Shown here: positions 1-10,326 of the stretch, in pieces
How the letters are laid out: each line of letters begins with the position of its first letter
Numbering within the stretch: position 1 is the first letter of the stretch
DNA from: Cystobasidium ongulense
Taxonomy: Eukaryota; Basidiomycota; Cystobasidiomycetes; Cystobasidiales; Cystobasidiaceae
Reading direction: 5' to 3'
DNA length: 64,000 nucleotides
Assembly (NCBI GenBank): GCA_022835595.1
Contig: BQUP01000008.1
Coordinates: 62,001 to 126,000 of the forward strand
Program-made: the position numbers and the translations under genes
The notes under the pieces: model-generated
Database searches by the model: none
Told to the model about the DNA's origin: nothing
What the model saw: the letters and a program-made list of their open reading frames with translations, nothing else

Positions 1-829
1 AAGAACGTAGTAGGCGACACTAAGAATTGCGCTTGCATCAGTCTAGGCATCTTTTCAGACTCAATGACCTTTACTGACGCCTTTGGTGAGAAACGAGCTA
101 GCGGGCTCATGATAGCCTTGCCCATCTTTGAACTGACACCCTTGCCTTGGACGACTCTACCATTTTCAACTAATGAAGTGAGTTGTCTGTCTACTAGGAC
201 CTTGTCGAACACCTCGGTGGTAAGGTCGTCGAGGATGAAGGCTTTGGACAAGGTTTGGAATACCTGTAGGACAGCGATTGTTAGATACTATCCAGGACTG
301 GAAGCCAGCTGCTGGTGTACGCTACTTACAATGTAGCTCTCTGACAGGACCAGCGGTACTGCGCTGACGAAACCTGTATGCGAGGGTGGGACGGCCATGT
401 CGTCAGTGTGGCGTGGAGCAGCTAGGAGCAATGAAGCATACCCCAGGGTCCAAAGGTGATGATGCTGGGACAACATCTCTGTCAGTACACACTATGTGCT
501 AGTACGTACGTGAAGTCACTCACCTTAGGAAAGCAGCTTGAGGTAGGTAGGTGAGTCCGAACATGAAGGTGAGCACACCGACTGAAAGCAGTAGAGCCTG
601 GTCGAAAGAGACAGGATGAGTACAGGCACTACTTTATGGTGTAAAATGCACTCACTGGCGGCAGTGCTTTCAAGAATGGGCCCCAGCATGATCTATGAGA
701 GGCAAAGTAGATGATGCCCTTGAATGGATAGAGCCATGCACGTGAAGCGACTGCATTCTGTGCGATTCTGACGGCGTCCTTGGACTGAGTGCGCAGTTCT
801 GCCTTGGTGTTGTCGACGTAGTTGGACAT
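1..829 (-). CDS. EI24/RRT8-like multi-pass membrane protein (3' part beyond the window)
   Basis: The first exon reads MSNYVDNTKAELRTQ and continues to WLYPFKGIIYF and SCWGPFLKALPP. This resembles the N-terminus of fungal EI24-domain proteins (the RRT8/LDS outer-spore-wall and lipid-droplet family), which begin with a short amphipathic stretch followed by the first membrane segment. The exon ends at a GTGAGT donor near 657. The next exon is strongly hydrophobic (SVGVLTFMFGLTYLP), and later exons carry SAVPLVLSESYI and then FQTLSKAFILDDLTTEVFD, the cytosolic part typical of the family. Introns are short. The gene runs off the left edge, so the C-terminus is missing. The start at 829 was chosen because similarity begins there. 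Family membership is recognised by eye and the precise function is unknown. Confidence 0.6.
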
Positions 830-1506
830 GCTGTATATGCTCGAGTTGAAGTTGGTCTGAAGAAGGAAGAATAGAGAAGAGACAAGTGGAAAAGCTGCAA
901 TGTAAAGATGCTACGTCGATCAACTGCGATGACATCTTTCTGACCTTGCAGAATAATAACTTTGATACCTCCGATATGCGGTACAGCATGTTGAGTAGCG
1001 CGGACCGGGTACGAGTAGGCAGAGACAAGCAAGGCTTCCATCCTGTAGTAGGTCTGCTGAACGAGAGCTGCTGGACCTGGTTCGTCTGGAAGTAGCGTTG
1101 CCTCGTTGTCACGTGTGAAGATAGCTTAGACGCATAGCAGATGTGAGGATGCGTAGTGCCCGGCAAGAGCTGCATTTATTTGATGAGATGCAGACCTCAC
1201 GCAGATAATTCTATCATGAAAGCGAGCTGCTTTCATTTCATCGTACAGTCGATTATGTAAAGACAACATTTGGGGGAAAAGGGAGAACAAACTGCTTGCG
1301 TGCGTACAGATGCGCTAGTAGACAGAGAAAGTGCTGTAAAGCTTACAGCACAATACTACCACTTCTTGGCCACCATTCCCTGCAGAATTGGAGAGGTATT
1401 GTCAGTTGCGGATCGTATCGACACTCGAGCACTCGCTTACATCAGGCGGTTGAATTTCAGTACCGACACTATAAGCGAACATAGGATTTAGCACTTTATT
1501 CAGGTA
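830..1506. other. Intergenic region between two minus-strand genes
   Basis: About 680 bases lie between the start of the EI24-like gene and the stop of SGT1. Several overlapping open frames exist on both strands, but none resembles a protein family and none shows a convincing splice pattern. The part next to 829 should hold the promoter and 5' UTR of the EI24-like gene. I see no RNA gene or repeat. Confidence 0.4.
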
Positions 1507-2627
1507 CTACGCTATTTGATAGTCCAAAGCTTGCCCTTTCTCTACCTCTTCCCAGTTGGTAGATAGAGATGTGCCGCCGCTGAGTTGGTAGCTCTTCACC
1601 ATTGCTCGTCGCTGTGGATGGGAACAAGGCGCATTTGGATCAGCAAAGGCGAGTACAGTCACTTCTATCAGTTCGAGTTACCTGCTCGTCGGTAGCTCCA
1701 GCGTATAGCTTCTGGAACAATTCGTTCACGGCCTTGTCACCACCAGCATTCGGATCATCCGACTTGCCCCGCTCTTCCTCTTCTTTGGCAGCTTGAGCCG
1801 CGATAGCGTCCCAGTTTGTCTTTTTCTTGGAAGATGATGGATAGCCTTGCGATGCAGTAGACGGAGAGGACGCTATAATTACATGGACGTTAGAGCAGGA
1901 CCAGGGCACAGCCAAGCAGGTTCACCAAAGAAACGCAAACTAGGAGCGTCTACTCACTTTGAACAGGAGCGGCCTTCGTGTCATTTGTCTCCTCGTCGGT
2001 ACCATCTAGCTCTCGCCATTTGCCAGGCGAGGCTTTCGCCAATACTAGCTCTACTTTGACCTTTCCAACTTTATAAGAGGAAGCTTCGACATTGATAGAT
2101 CGAGCCAGAGGGTCGAGATCATACACTCCATCAGGCTTGTCGGCTATTGTAATTGTCAAAGATGCCTGGTTGGACCGATATAATCAAGAGTGCCACCGAT
2201 TATCAGTCAAAGGGCAAAACAATCTTGCCGAAAGGATGCAGCTTACGCTGCGAGGCTGCAAGTCTACTTTGACAGTAGCGGCACTGAGGTCTGGGGTAAG
2301 GCTGCGAGTGTAGAATGTCACGAAGACCTGTTGTACAATGTAACGTGAAGGCCGGGCAGGTCAGCGGAATGGTCAGTCGCGCGGAGATGTCCTTGCGAGC
2401 CCACGGAACGCACATGAGTATCATTCTGGAACCACTCTTTCCTGCACAATTGATGTTCAGCTGTTAGCATGAGTACATGGATGCGCCACTTGCATGACCT
2501 ACTTGATTTTGGGCTGTGGAACAGGCACGGACTGTTCAGCTGTCTCGCCGCCTGAAGCAGCAGCAGCAGCAGCGATAGGATTAGATGCAGGCAGTGCCGA
2601 AGTGGAAGCTTCAGGTCCAGATGCCAT
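1507..2627 (-). CDS. SGT1: SGT1 co-chaperone (CS and SGS domains, no TPR)
   Basis: SGT1 links Hsp90 to SCF ubiquitin ligases, kinetochore assembly and adenylate cyclase. Exon 1 encodes a low-complexity leader with an alanine run (start MASGPEAST). The CS domain is spread over the next exons: KKEWFQNDTH, VFVTFYTRSLTPDLSAATVK, then LTITIADKPDG and the diagnostic LDPLARSINVEASSYKV, ending KASPGKWREL. After a short linker the SGS domain follows: GYPSSSKKKTNWDAI, AVNELFQKLYAGATDEQ, and a last exon RRAMVKSYQLSGGTSLSTNW before the stop. All introns have GT...AG ends. The protein has about 42 residues before the CS domain and no tetratricopeptide domain. The 338 bases up to the next gene's stop hold no TPR coding sequence. 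The start at 2627 gives the first methionine in frame with the PKIK exon end; an in-frame ATG at 2684 would add 19 residues. Confidence 0.93.
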
Positions 2628-2965
2628 AGCTCTTGAGGTGGTGTTGTCGCCTGGGTGTGGAATGCAGAGCAAAGAGCAGAGCAAAGGTGCATGAACAGGA
2701 CAACGCCTCGATCAGCCTGGCCAAAGACCGGCTTTCCAGGACCTTCCAGTATGTTAGTCATACTGTTGAGCAGTAAAAGTGTCGTGCTGAGGCACGCTAT
2801 AGACGCGTAAAGCAAGACCGTATATTGGACAGCCACGACAGTTGATTGCAAAGACGGCTTTTCGCCACTAGGAGGACGTGAAGTCACGCTGCCGGCACGA
2901 CAAACAGAAACAGGACTAGTGAAAGGCTTTTCTGCTCGCGCACATTTCTTGGATTACCGTCGATC

Positions 2966-4799
2966 TCAAGCAGCTACAGATCTGTGTCGCCAATCCATCG
3001 TCAAAGGTTCTTTCTCCCCAAGCCACTCTTCTAGACGCTCCTTCAGTGCCCACCGTGCTGTGAGACCTTGTAGCACGTCTTCATTGGGATACTCCTTGCA
3101 TAGCATTTCGATGTATTCCTTGACGCTTCCTGGACGCACAAATTTCCTCAGCGTGTCAAGCGAGTCGACGCCGGCTCGCGATAGGAGATCTTCATAAGGA
3201 GCAAGAAGGGTAGAACTTGAAGGCAGTTTGGTTGCACTTCCGTTTGACTTATCCTTACCATTAACGTCGGCCGATGCCCCTTTGATGGGTACTGCAAGTC
3301 GACTTAGAAGGGAATTGTCTTTGTTGTTGGACGCTGCAAAGCCTTTCAGCTTCAACTCTGGAGAGTCAGCGTGCATATTCACATCTTCCTCTTCTTCCTG
3401 CTTGACACGAGGCAGTAGTCGCGTCTTCAGCTTGCATCCATCCGCAAGCATGCCACTGAACAGTTCAACGTATGACTCGTCAGTATTTCCACGGGGAAAC
3501 AGTCAGGTTTGTACTCACTCTAAGTCTCTGACCGCCTTTTCCGCACTAGCCGAATCCTGGAAACCAGCCTCGAATGCCACAGTGCCTTCTGGACTGTCCG
3601 CATCTATCATTCTCTTACAGTACGTAAGTTGACCATAGTCTTCAAGGATGGTCTAGTGCAGAGCACGGCAGTCAGCGTCCCTGTCGAAGGTCTGTGGAAG
3701 GCTTGCCTGTACGTACAGTCATATCCCCTGCGGTGGTACCTTCACGAACCCCGCTGATTACGACGGCATATTCATTAGAGTGTACGTCCGAGTTGCGACT
3801 TTCGCTGGTTTGCTGTGTTGCTTCCTTTGTATCATCTGCATAAAGTTGGGACTTCTTGCTTTCTCCTTCAGCCTTTGCTGGTGGACGCGTCCTCTTGTCA
3901 TCACTGTCCACGCCCCGGTCGCGTTGCCGGTGGTCATCACCGCCATGTCTGTCCCTGCGAGGTGACCGCTGTGAAAGCTCTTTAGTGCGGGCTAGATGAA
4001 GCATCGAAACGCATCCACTCACAGACCGCCGCCGTTCTCGTACGGTATCGTTGTCATTGCGTCGTTTATCACGTCGCTCGTCTTCTCTTCTACGCTCACG
4101 CCTATCGTCTCTCCTATCTCTTTCACGGCTTCGGCTTCGGCTTCTGCTTCGTTCTCGTGGACGCCTTCTTTCTCTATCTTCGTCAGTTCTCGGTCTCTTT
4201 CGGTCACGTTCTCTGTCCAAATCCCTGTCTTTGTCTCTGATGCTATCTCTATCTCTACTTCTCGCTCTTCTGCTTTCGCGAGGGGAGTACTTGGACGAGT
4301 CGAGATGCTTCTTCTCATCGTCCAACCTTCGTTTCATTCTATCTTGCATATCATTTCGGCCCGATCGACTGCTATTTTGCATATCCTGTAGTTGCGCTTT
4401 CGTAAGAGGTGCATTCGAAGCCGACTCGATGTCGCCCACCATGACGGGCTTCGCTATTGGCTCTTCATGACCTGTCTTGCTGGCCCATCCGTGGTCTATA
4501 TGCCCGCTACGAGGTGGTGAGCGCTGCCATCCAGCTCCAGCCCCACTTCTTGAAGGTCCGCCACGCCCACCGCCTGGAAATGACTGTTCAGGCAGCGGGC
4601 GACGTGCAGGCACGGACGAGGGTCCAGCTACCGGTTTGAAGTTTGATGTGCTGGATGGCGGCGGCCTAGCAGGCGGAGCTGCTGCTTGGGGATCCACAGA
4701 CAGACCTCTGCTCAAGGCTCTGCGAGCTTGGTAGGCCTCCATGCCGCGTACAGATGGGTTCGACGTCGGGTTCCAGCTGCCCCATGGGTCGTCTGCCAT
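2966..4799 (-). CDS. RS-rich protein with an atypical C-terminal RRM
   Basis: The protein begins MADDPWGSWNPTSNPSVRG, runs through a Pro/Gly-rich segment (about residues 40-110), and then a long Arg/Ser/Asp/Glu-rich stretch (about residues 160-290, blocks such as RERSRSRSRSRERDRR) typical of splicing-associated SR-like proteins. An RRM-like fold follows, split by introns: EYAVVISGVREGTTAGDMT, then TILEDYGQLTYCKRMIDAD with a strand GTVAFEAGF, then KAVRDL-DGMLADGCKLKTRLLP. The C-terminal 150 residues contain an acidic patch and a conserved-looking helical tail (LSRAGVDSLDTLRKF, ALKERLEEWLG). A likely role is nuclear pre-mRNA processing, inferred from the RS plus RRM composition. I do not recognise a named orthologue. 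A 54-nt intron at 3969-4022 is in frame and stop-free. Confidence 0.75.
3969..4022 (-). other. In-frame, stop-free 54-nt intron inside the RS domain
   Basis: On the minus strand the segment starts GTGAGTGG and ends TTTCACAG, with an upstream CACTAAAG that can serve as branch site. Its length is a multiple of three and it contains no stop, so both spliced and retained forms keep the reading frame. The retained form adds 18 residues that are not Arg/Ser-rich, in contrast to both flanks. That contrast is why I read it as an intron. Confidence 0.65.
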
Positions 4800-5117
4800 C
4801 TTGAAGAGACGAGAGATTGGGCGTGTTTAACTAGAAACGACTTTGCCAAAGTCGGTGCAATGCAAGAAGCAAATCCACAAAGCAGGCACAAGGCGTCAAA
4901 TCTTCGCCACATTTGGGTGCACGAGCACGAACTGACCGCACGGTCAGGCACAACAGACAGCGAGATAACAGTACGTAGCAGTACGTTTACACAGTATTGG
5001 CCCGGGTCAACTACTAAGAGCAGAACGTCAGTAGTGAGACACGGCAGAATGCGCGTATAATCGTTGTTTTGGATTTCTGCCACAGTGTGATGCGATCTAC
5101 CTCTCTAGATTACATAA
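4800..5117. other. Intergenic, promoter of the RS/RRM gene
   Basis: The 318 bases lie between two minus-strand genes, the RS/RRM gene start and the NAA15 stop. They must carry the NAA15 3' UTR and the RS/RRM promoter. A 123-codon open frame on the minus strand (4712-5083) overlaps the RS/RRM start and has no family resemblance. I see no other feature. Confidence 0.4.
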
Positions 5118-8100
5118 TTAGCTGGGCTCATTTCCAGCGTCCTTTTCACTGCGTCTATGCTCGTCTATTGATGTTCGTTGAGCAGCAATCTCCTCGCCGG
5201 ACTTGAAGATAGTCGCGTTAGGGTAGTATCCCTTCGCAGCTGAAGTGAACTTTTGTAATGAATCTGACTCTGCTTGGACATCATCACGGAGGAACGTGAG
5301 TGCGGACTGTAGAGTCTGAAATGACAGCAGGACGTCAGCTAATGATAAAGCTCAAAGGGCAAGTTTCTGGACTCACTGCAAGACTAGGCTTTTCTCCACC
5401 TTTGAGTGCTTCTGTCAGGACATTCATGACCCCTTGTTTGTCGCGATGGCCGCCGATGGCCCACTGAGCCTTTGCTACGGCGAGAGCAGCCTCAACACTG
5501 CTAGGGTGCTGCTGCAGGTACTGAGTGTTGTAGGTGTCGAGGGTAACGGAAGAAACAGGCAAGAGTGCTTCAAGTTCCTCTCGAAGGCTCGTCAAGACCG
5601 CTTCTGGTGCGGTAGAAGGCGGCTTTTGCATGAGAAGAGCGAACTCTATCAGCTGGAGGTGGAAAGCGGGTGATCGCGGTGCAATCTCGTTCATACTGCG
5701 CAAGGTCTTGACAGCGCGGGCAAGCTCGCCTGCGAGATACAGAAGTCAGGAACACGATAGCTTGGCAGGAGAAAACATTGCACACCTCGTCTGATGGCAG
5801 CTCGGCAAACAAGCTCAAGAGCCTCAATGTTGTCCTGACCGACCAGCTCAAGATGTGATACGAATGGTTCAATATCTTGAAGAGGAGTTTTTGTCTGCCA
5901 CAGCTTCTCGCCGTTGGTATCTTGATCCACGTCTTTTATGATCTCTTCTTCATTATCATCTTTCTTCTGATTGCCTTTCGTAAGTAGCTTCTTGGCCTCT
6001 TCGGCTGCAGCTCTTGCCTTTGCTTCGACCTTCTTTGCTTTCTTCTCCGCTTTGCGACGGTCTTCCTCCGACAGGTTATCTGTCTCAGCTGTATCGGCGC
6101 GAGTCAGCTCTCGCAGCGGCATAAGATGATCGACCATAAGACCTACCATGCGTACCATTCGAAACAGGCTTCTCGTATGGTTTTGCGTGCAGCTGGAGGT
6201 AGATTTCGATGGCACCCCGAGCTGCCGCGAGGAATGCTGGATGCTTGCGAAGTTGGTTATTGGAGTGAACCAGGCTATTGATGGTAAATAAACATCAGTC
6301 ACAATGTGCAAGAATGAGAGGAAGTATCAGGACTGACTTGATGCAAGCTCGAAGTGTAAACTTTCGCATGCAGTATCCGTGGAAATCGAATTCGTCCTCG
6401 AACATTTCCGAAAAGATCCGCTCAATGGTATGGTATCTCTTCAGAGCGAGGCCAAGATTGCCTTGACGTCTGTATGAGTGGCCTTCTTCCGTCAAGAACC
6501 ACATACATTGCATGTCCGTCAAGTCTTGCAGCGGACTTTCAGCGTCTTTCCGGGTGAAGAGTCCGGCGACTGATTCTGCCTTTGTCACATCGTCTATCCG
6601 TAAGAGGTACTTTACGTGCTTGCCATTTAAATAGCGATCTTGCCCGTCGAGGAATCGTGCTGTCGACATAGCAGCTTCTGCAGCGAGCGTATCACCTGAT
6701 CTCTTGAGTATACGTGCTTTCGTCATCCATAATTCTGGTAGGACTGGAGTATGCTGAACAGCTGCGTCAATGGTCTTTAAGGCTTCGTCGTAGGACTGTA
6801 GATGGAGGTGAATTTGTGCCAGAAGATACAGAAGCCAGATGTAAGTAGTTGGCGCTTCCTCAGTATCTGTGCAAGTTTTCGGCGTTGGATCAGTTCAGTG
6901 CATTGTCGTAAGGGCAGTGTTGGCCAGTTACTGACCTGCTTCTGGCTCATCACCCTCGATTGTTTTGCCCTCCTCCATCAGCTTTCGCATCTTGAGAGCA
7001 GTTTGCAGAATAGTTTCGCGCTTGTCGTCGTCATTAAGAAGGTATTTGAGGTCGGAGAAGAGTGAAGGTATGCCTTTCGTTAAACCTTCGACGATGTAAA
7101 CGCTGACTCGCTTGCGGAACAACTCTCCCTGTGCAGCTTCGAGGACAGCTCTTCGTATTGTTCGAGATTTTGGATAGCGGTCGGACAAGGTTTGGAGTGC
7201 CTCGACAGCTGTAGATTGCGTCGAATCATCGAGAGAAGCTACAAGCGAGACAGATATCAGACGGATACGCAGCAGTCTTCTATTCGATTCATCAGGTACT
7301 CACTGAGATTAATACCCTTGGTCTCGAGGTAAGATGCGAGATATCCTTTGTGATCCGAATTATCGTCTAACAGTTCTTGATACGCTAGCTCTGCAGATTT
7401 TGTCTTCCCTAGACCTATCTGTACCTGAGCTGCCAATTCTTTCTTTGATTGCAAGTCGACAATCTTGCGTCCCTCCTTTTCCAGCACCTCGGCTGCTTTG
7501 GTATAGTCTTTGGCCTCTAAAGCAACGAACACCCGGTATAGGACTACTTCCGAATAATCGTAATCGTGTGCCGGAACCGAGTCGAGCATTTCGCAGTAAG
7601 TCTGTAGGAGTTCACTTGCTCGAGCATAGTCGCCGTTAAGGTGATGAGCTACAGCTAGAGCGGTCCAGCTATAACGCAGACGTGGTTGTAGCCGGACAAG
7701 GTTCAATCTTGATACACAAGCGCTTTCGTATTGCCGTAGAAATAGTTGCAGGTTGATCAGGTCTCGAAGTACGTTCAGGTCATTCTGCGAGGGATGGCGA
7801 TTGAGCAATGTTCGGGTGCGTGATGGCTAGAGATATACTCACAGGCTCAACTTTGTTCGCTTGCACATAGCACTTCAGCGCTTCTGTATATTCACGGTCG
7901 GCTCGATGGATCAGAGCGTTGACGTGCCATGTGACATGGCTCGTTAAGTCGAGACTCAAGCCGCGCTTTGCAATCTCACGACCCTCTTCCCGTTTCCCTT
8001 GGTTGTACGTACTGAGACCCTTCATGCACAATGTCTCTGTAGAAGCAGTGATGGAATAGGCATCAGTCCTTTGTCCGCTGCATAAGTGTATAGAGCGCCG

Positions 8101-8308
8101 ACCCACGAGCATGATCTGGGTACTTTTTCAGGATCAAGTCTGCGCTCTTGATGCTCGCAGAGTACTTCTTCTCTTCGTACTGCTGAAAGACCTGAGCGAG
8201 CAGCGCTGCATCCTTTGGCGCGAGATATTGTGGATCTTTGGCTGCTTCCTCTTTTTTGATGGGCGGGCCGGTCTTGCCTCTTGCGCCCTTGGCCACTCTC
8301 GGAGGCAT
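5118..8308 (-). CDS. NAA15: NatA N-terminal acetyltransferase auxiliary subunit (NAA15/NAT1)
   Basis: This is the TPR scaffold that anchors the catalytic subunit Naa10 to the ribosome for co-translational N-terminal acetylation. The start MPPRVAKGARGKTG is followed by LAPKDAALLAQVFQQYEEKK and successive TPR helices. Family landmarks in order: CMKGLSTYNQGKREEG with SHVTWHVNALIHRADREY; a stretch ending YSWTALAVAHHLNGDY; HDYDYSEVVLYR; TKGINL; a middle block with TYIWLLYLLAQIHLH; FLDGQDRYLNGKHVKYLLR; MQCMWFLTEEGHSYRRQG; and FDFHGYCMRKFTLRACI, the most conserved part of the family. A lysine/glutamate-rich helix (RRKAEKKAKKVEAKARAAA) follows, as in other NAA15 proteins, then the C-terminal region ending with GYYPNATIFKSGEEIA. 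About eight short introns interrupt it. Length (about 800 residues) fits the family. Confidence 0.95.
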
Positions 8309-8806
8309 GGTCTAGATGCAGTGATGCTACTCAAGCAAACGACACGAATGCAGAATACGATAGAGCAATTGACGGGTTGAAAGAGAGGACAAGGGCAGCA
8401 GAGGTTGCGCATTGCGCCGTGATCGGGTGCCTCGAGCTTCATTCAAGTCGAAGCAGCGTGATGACCGCGCTGTTGGCTCTTCACCCACTGTACAACTCTA
8501 CGAGAGAAGCTTGTTAGTGATGCACATTCAATGATCCAATGCGACTTCCTGCTTTCATGACGAATTCGAAGCTGTCCCGGCCGACCATTCCTATGACAAC
8601 GCATACGAGTAACCCAGGACATGGTCGGAAAGGCTACTCCAAGAAGACTGAAGTTCACGCAGACCATTGATTCTGATTGATCTGACTTACTCACTCGTTC
8701 TAGTACGACTCGTTCGAGCTGGCCTCGACTAAACATTGCAATAGCTGCGATTGAGATACATTACAGCTTTACAGGTTCTCTGGGGTAGGAGCCCGGCAAA
8801 TTAAAG
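8309..8806. other. Divergent promoter region NAA15 / tetraspanin, with a possible small spliced ORF
   Basis: About 500 bases separate the two divergent starts. On the minus strand an open frame at 8443-8736 begins MFSRGQLERVVLERV, followed by a good GTGAGTAAG donor and, further down, a CACTAAC...CTCTCGTAG branch/acceptor pair. This suggests a spliced transcript, either a tiny gene or an alternative NAA15 leader. No product is recognisable. The rest is ordinary upstream sequence. Confidence 0.3.
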
Positions 8807-9817
8807 ATGTCGCATGGGAATTGGAACAAGCATTCGAAGCTGGTTGCGATCTGGGCTGGTCTCAACGTACTTTACATGGCGTGTGCTGTCCTCTGCTTCA
8901 TGTTTGTTTGTAAGTGCATGCTTGATACTACCTTGGATGGCACGCGGAAGACGGCTGAGCTTTGCTTCAACAATGCAGTCATATGGCGTGGGTTGGGCCC
9001 TGTCAGCATCTCAGATGACTATCGCAGTCTTAGACGATTCGCTGTCAGCGAGCTCGATACTTTGAGTGAGATTCCGTTTTGCCATTGTCTTCGCCATGAT
9101 GGCTTAATATAACTCAGCTAATACACACTTTTGGTCCAGTTGCTATCATTCTAGGAAGTCTACTAGCAGTAAACTCTATCTGGTCTCTCCTGGCCTACTT
9201 GTTTTCCTCTCGGGCGAACGCTACTACTCGGCCTTATACCATCTTCAATACCTCCCTCATAGTCATGATCAGCGTTACATTGCTTGCCGGATCATATATC
9301 TGGTTCTTTTCACTTCGTGAGGTCGAACAGTACGCCCTGATATTTAAAGGACTGGATCCTGCTGTTCAGGATTTCATACAGGACAGGCTTCAATGCTGCG
9401 GATACTATAACGCGACAGACGCCGGTATCTTCAGCAGTGCAACTGGCTATTGTGCTCAAGCGACAGTGAGCATCTAGTTTTTCCTAATATTAAACTGCTC
9501 CAATTTATATGGTACTCCTTCCGGTCACCATTCCAGCAGACCAATGCAAGCGCTGTTCCACCTTGCGTGACGCAGTTGTTAGCTTATTCAGTAGGTTTCG
9601 AGGCAGAAGGCCTGTCAAAGGAAGGTTATACAAGCTAATGACCTAGATAAACCTACAGGACAGCACCCTGAATACCGTCTTTACCACTGTATATGGGATC
9701 GTCGCTTTACAGTGTCTGCTATTGCTCGCGACGGCTAGTCTACGCGTCGACAAGATCGAACAGGAGCGGTTTGAGAAAATTCAAGAGAAGCGCGGGCATG
9801 TTGGAGGTCTTGTGTGA
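8807..9817 (+). CDS. Tetraspanin-like membrane protein
   Basis: After splicing, the protein has four hydrophobic segments: VAIWAGLNVLYMACAVLCFM at the N-terminus, then AIILGSLLAVNSIWSLLAYL, LIVMISVTLLAGSYIWFF, and VYGIVALQCLLLLATASL near the C-terminus. The large loop between segments 3 and 4 contains RLQCCGYYN, the CCG signature of tetraspanin EC2, and further cysteines in GYCAQ and PPCVTQLL able to form the usual disulphides. Fungal tetraspanins (Pls1/Tsp families) organise plasma-membrane domains and act in polarised growth and penetration. Three or four short introns were inferred: exon 1 ends at GTTTGTAAGTGC, and exon 2 joins in the frame that continues into the second membrane segment. 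The protein ends with a charged tail (KIEQERFEKIQEKRGHVGG). The subfamily is not assigned. Confidence 0.75.
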
Positions 9818-10326
9818 TATGAGATTTTTCTTATTTCTCGTCTTAGTGGATGAACATCATGGTAAAGCCGGGGCTGGCTCTGGCGGGTGTACTTCCATGT
9901 GGTTGCAATAGTACACTTCTCATAAGGTACCACATGTTACCGGCTGCATTACCATCAAGAAGAGTCCTGCTGTTCACTACCCATCGTGACTAGGATACTT
10001 TTCATCATGAGTCCCATCTTTTTTCTCATGATACATACTTGCTGCGAAAAACGGTGGCGAGATAAGGCGTAAACAGCACAAGCACCTCCAAGAAGCTTTC
10101 GATGTGGAGAGACGGTCCCTGGTGTTGATTGAAGCGTTCTTGTACCATGCGTAGCGGCGGTGTCTTCCAATTACGGTATCATATACTGAACTGATTGCAC
10201 GTCTAAAAGGTCGATCAAAGTACTGCGATGTCGCAACGTGCGTTCGTGCCAAAACACAGCTGTTATTGCTCGACCATCACCTTCCCGAACGATTCCACAC
10301 GCTTACGACTGTACTATCAGAGGACC
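9818..10326. other. Intergenic between two plus-strand genes
   Basis: About 510 bases hold the tetraspanin 3' UTR and the promoter of the oxysterol-binding protein gene. Minus-strand frames of 71-91 codons here have no recognisable content. I see no repeats or RNA genes. Confidence 0.4.

Noticed and set aside
4051-4470. Plus-strand frames rich in Ser/Leu/Arg opposite the RS domain (3996-4391, 4051-4470)
   Set aside because: They are mirror images of the Arg/Ser-rich minus-strand coding repeat and have no start context or splice signals of their own.
8814-9065. Alternative frame in the tetraspanin gene starting MGIGTSIRSWLRSG
   Set aside because: It runs through the first intron and cannot join the next exon in frame; the frame from 8807 joins all four membrane segments.
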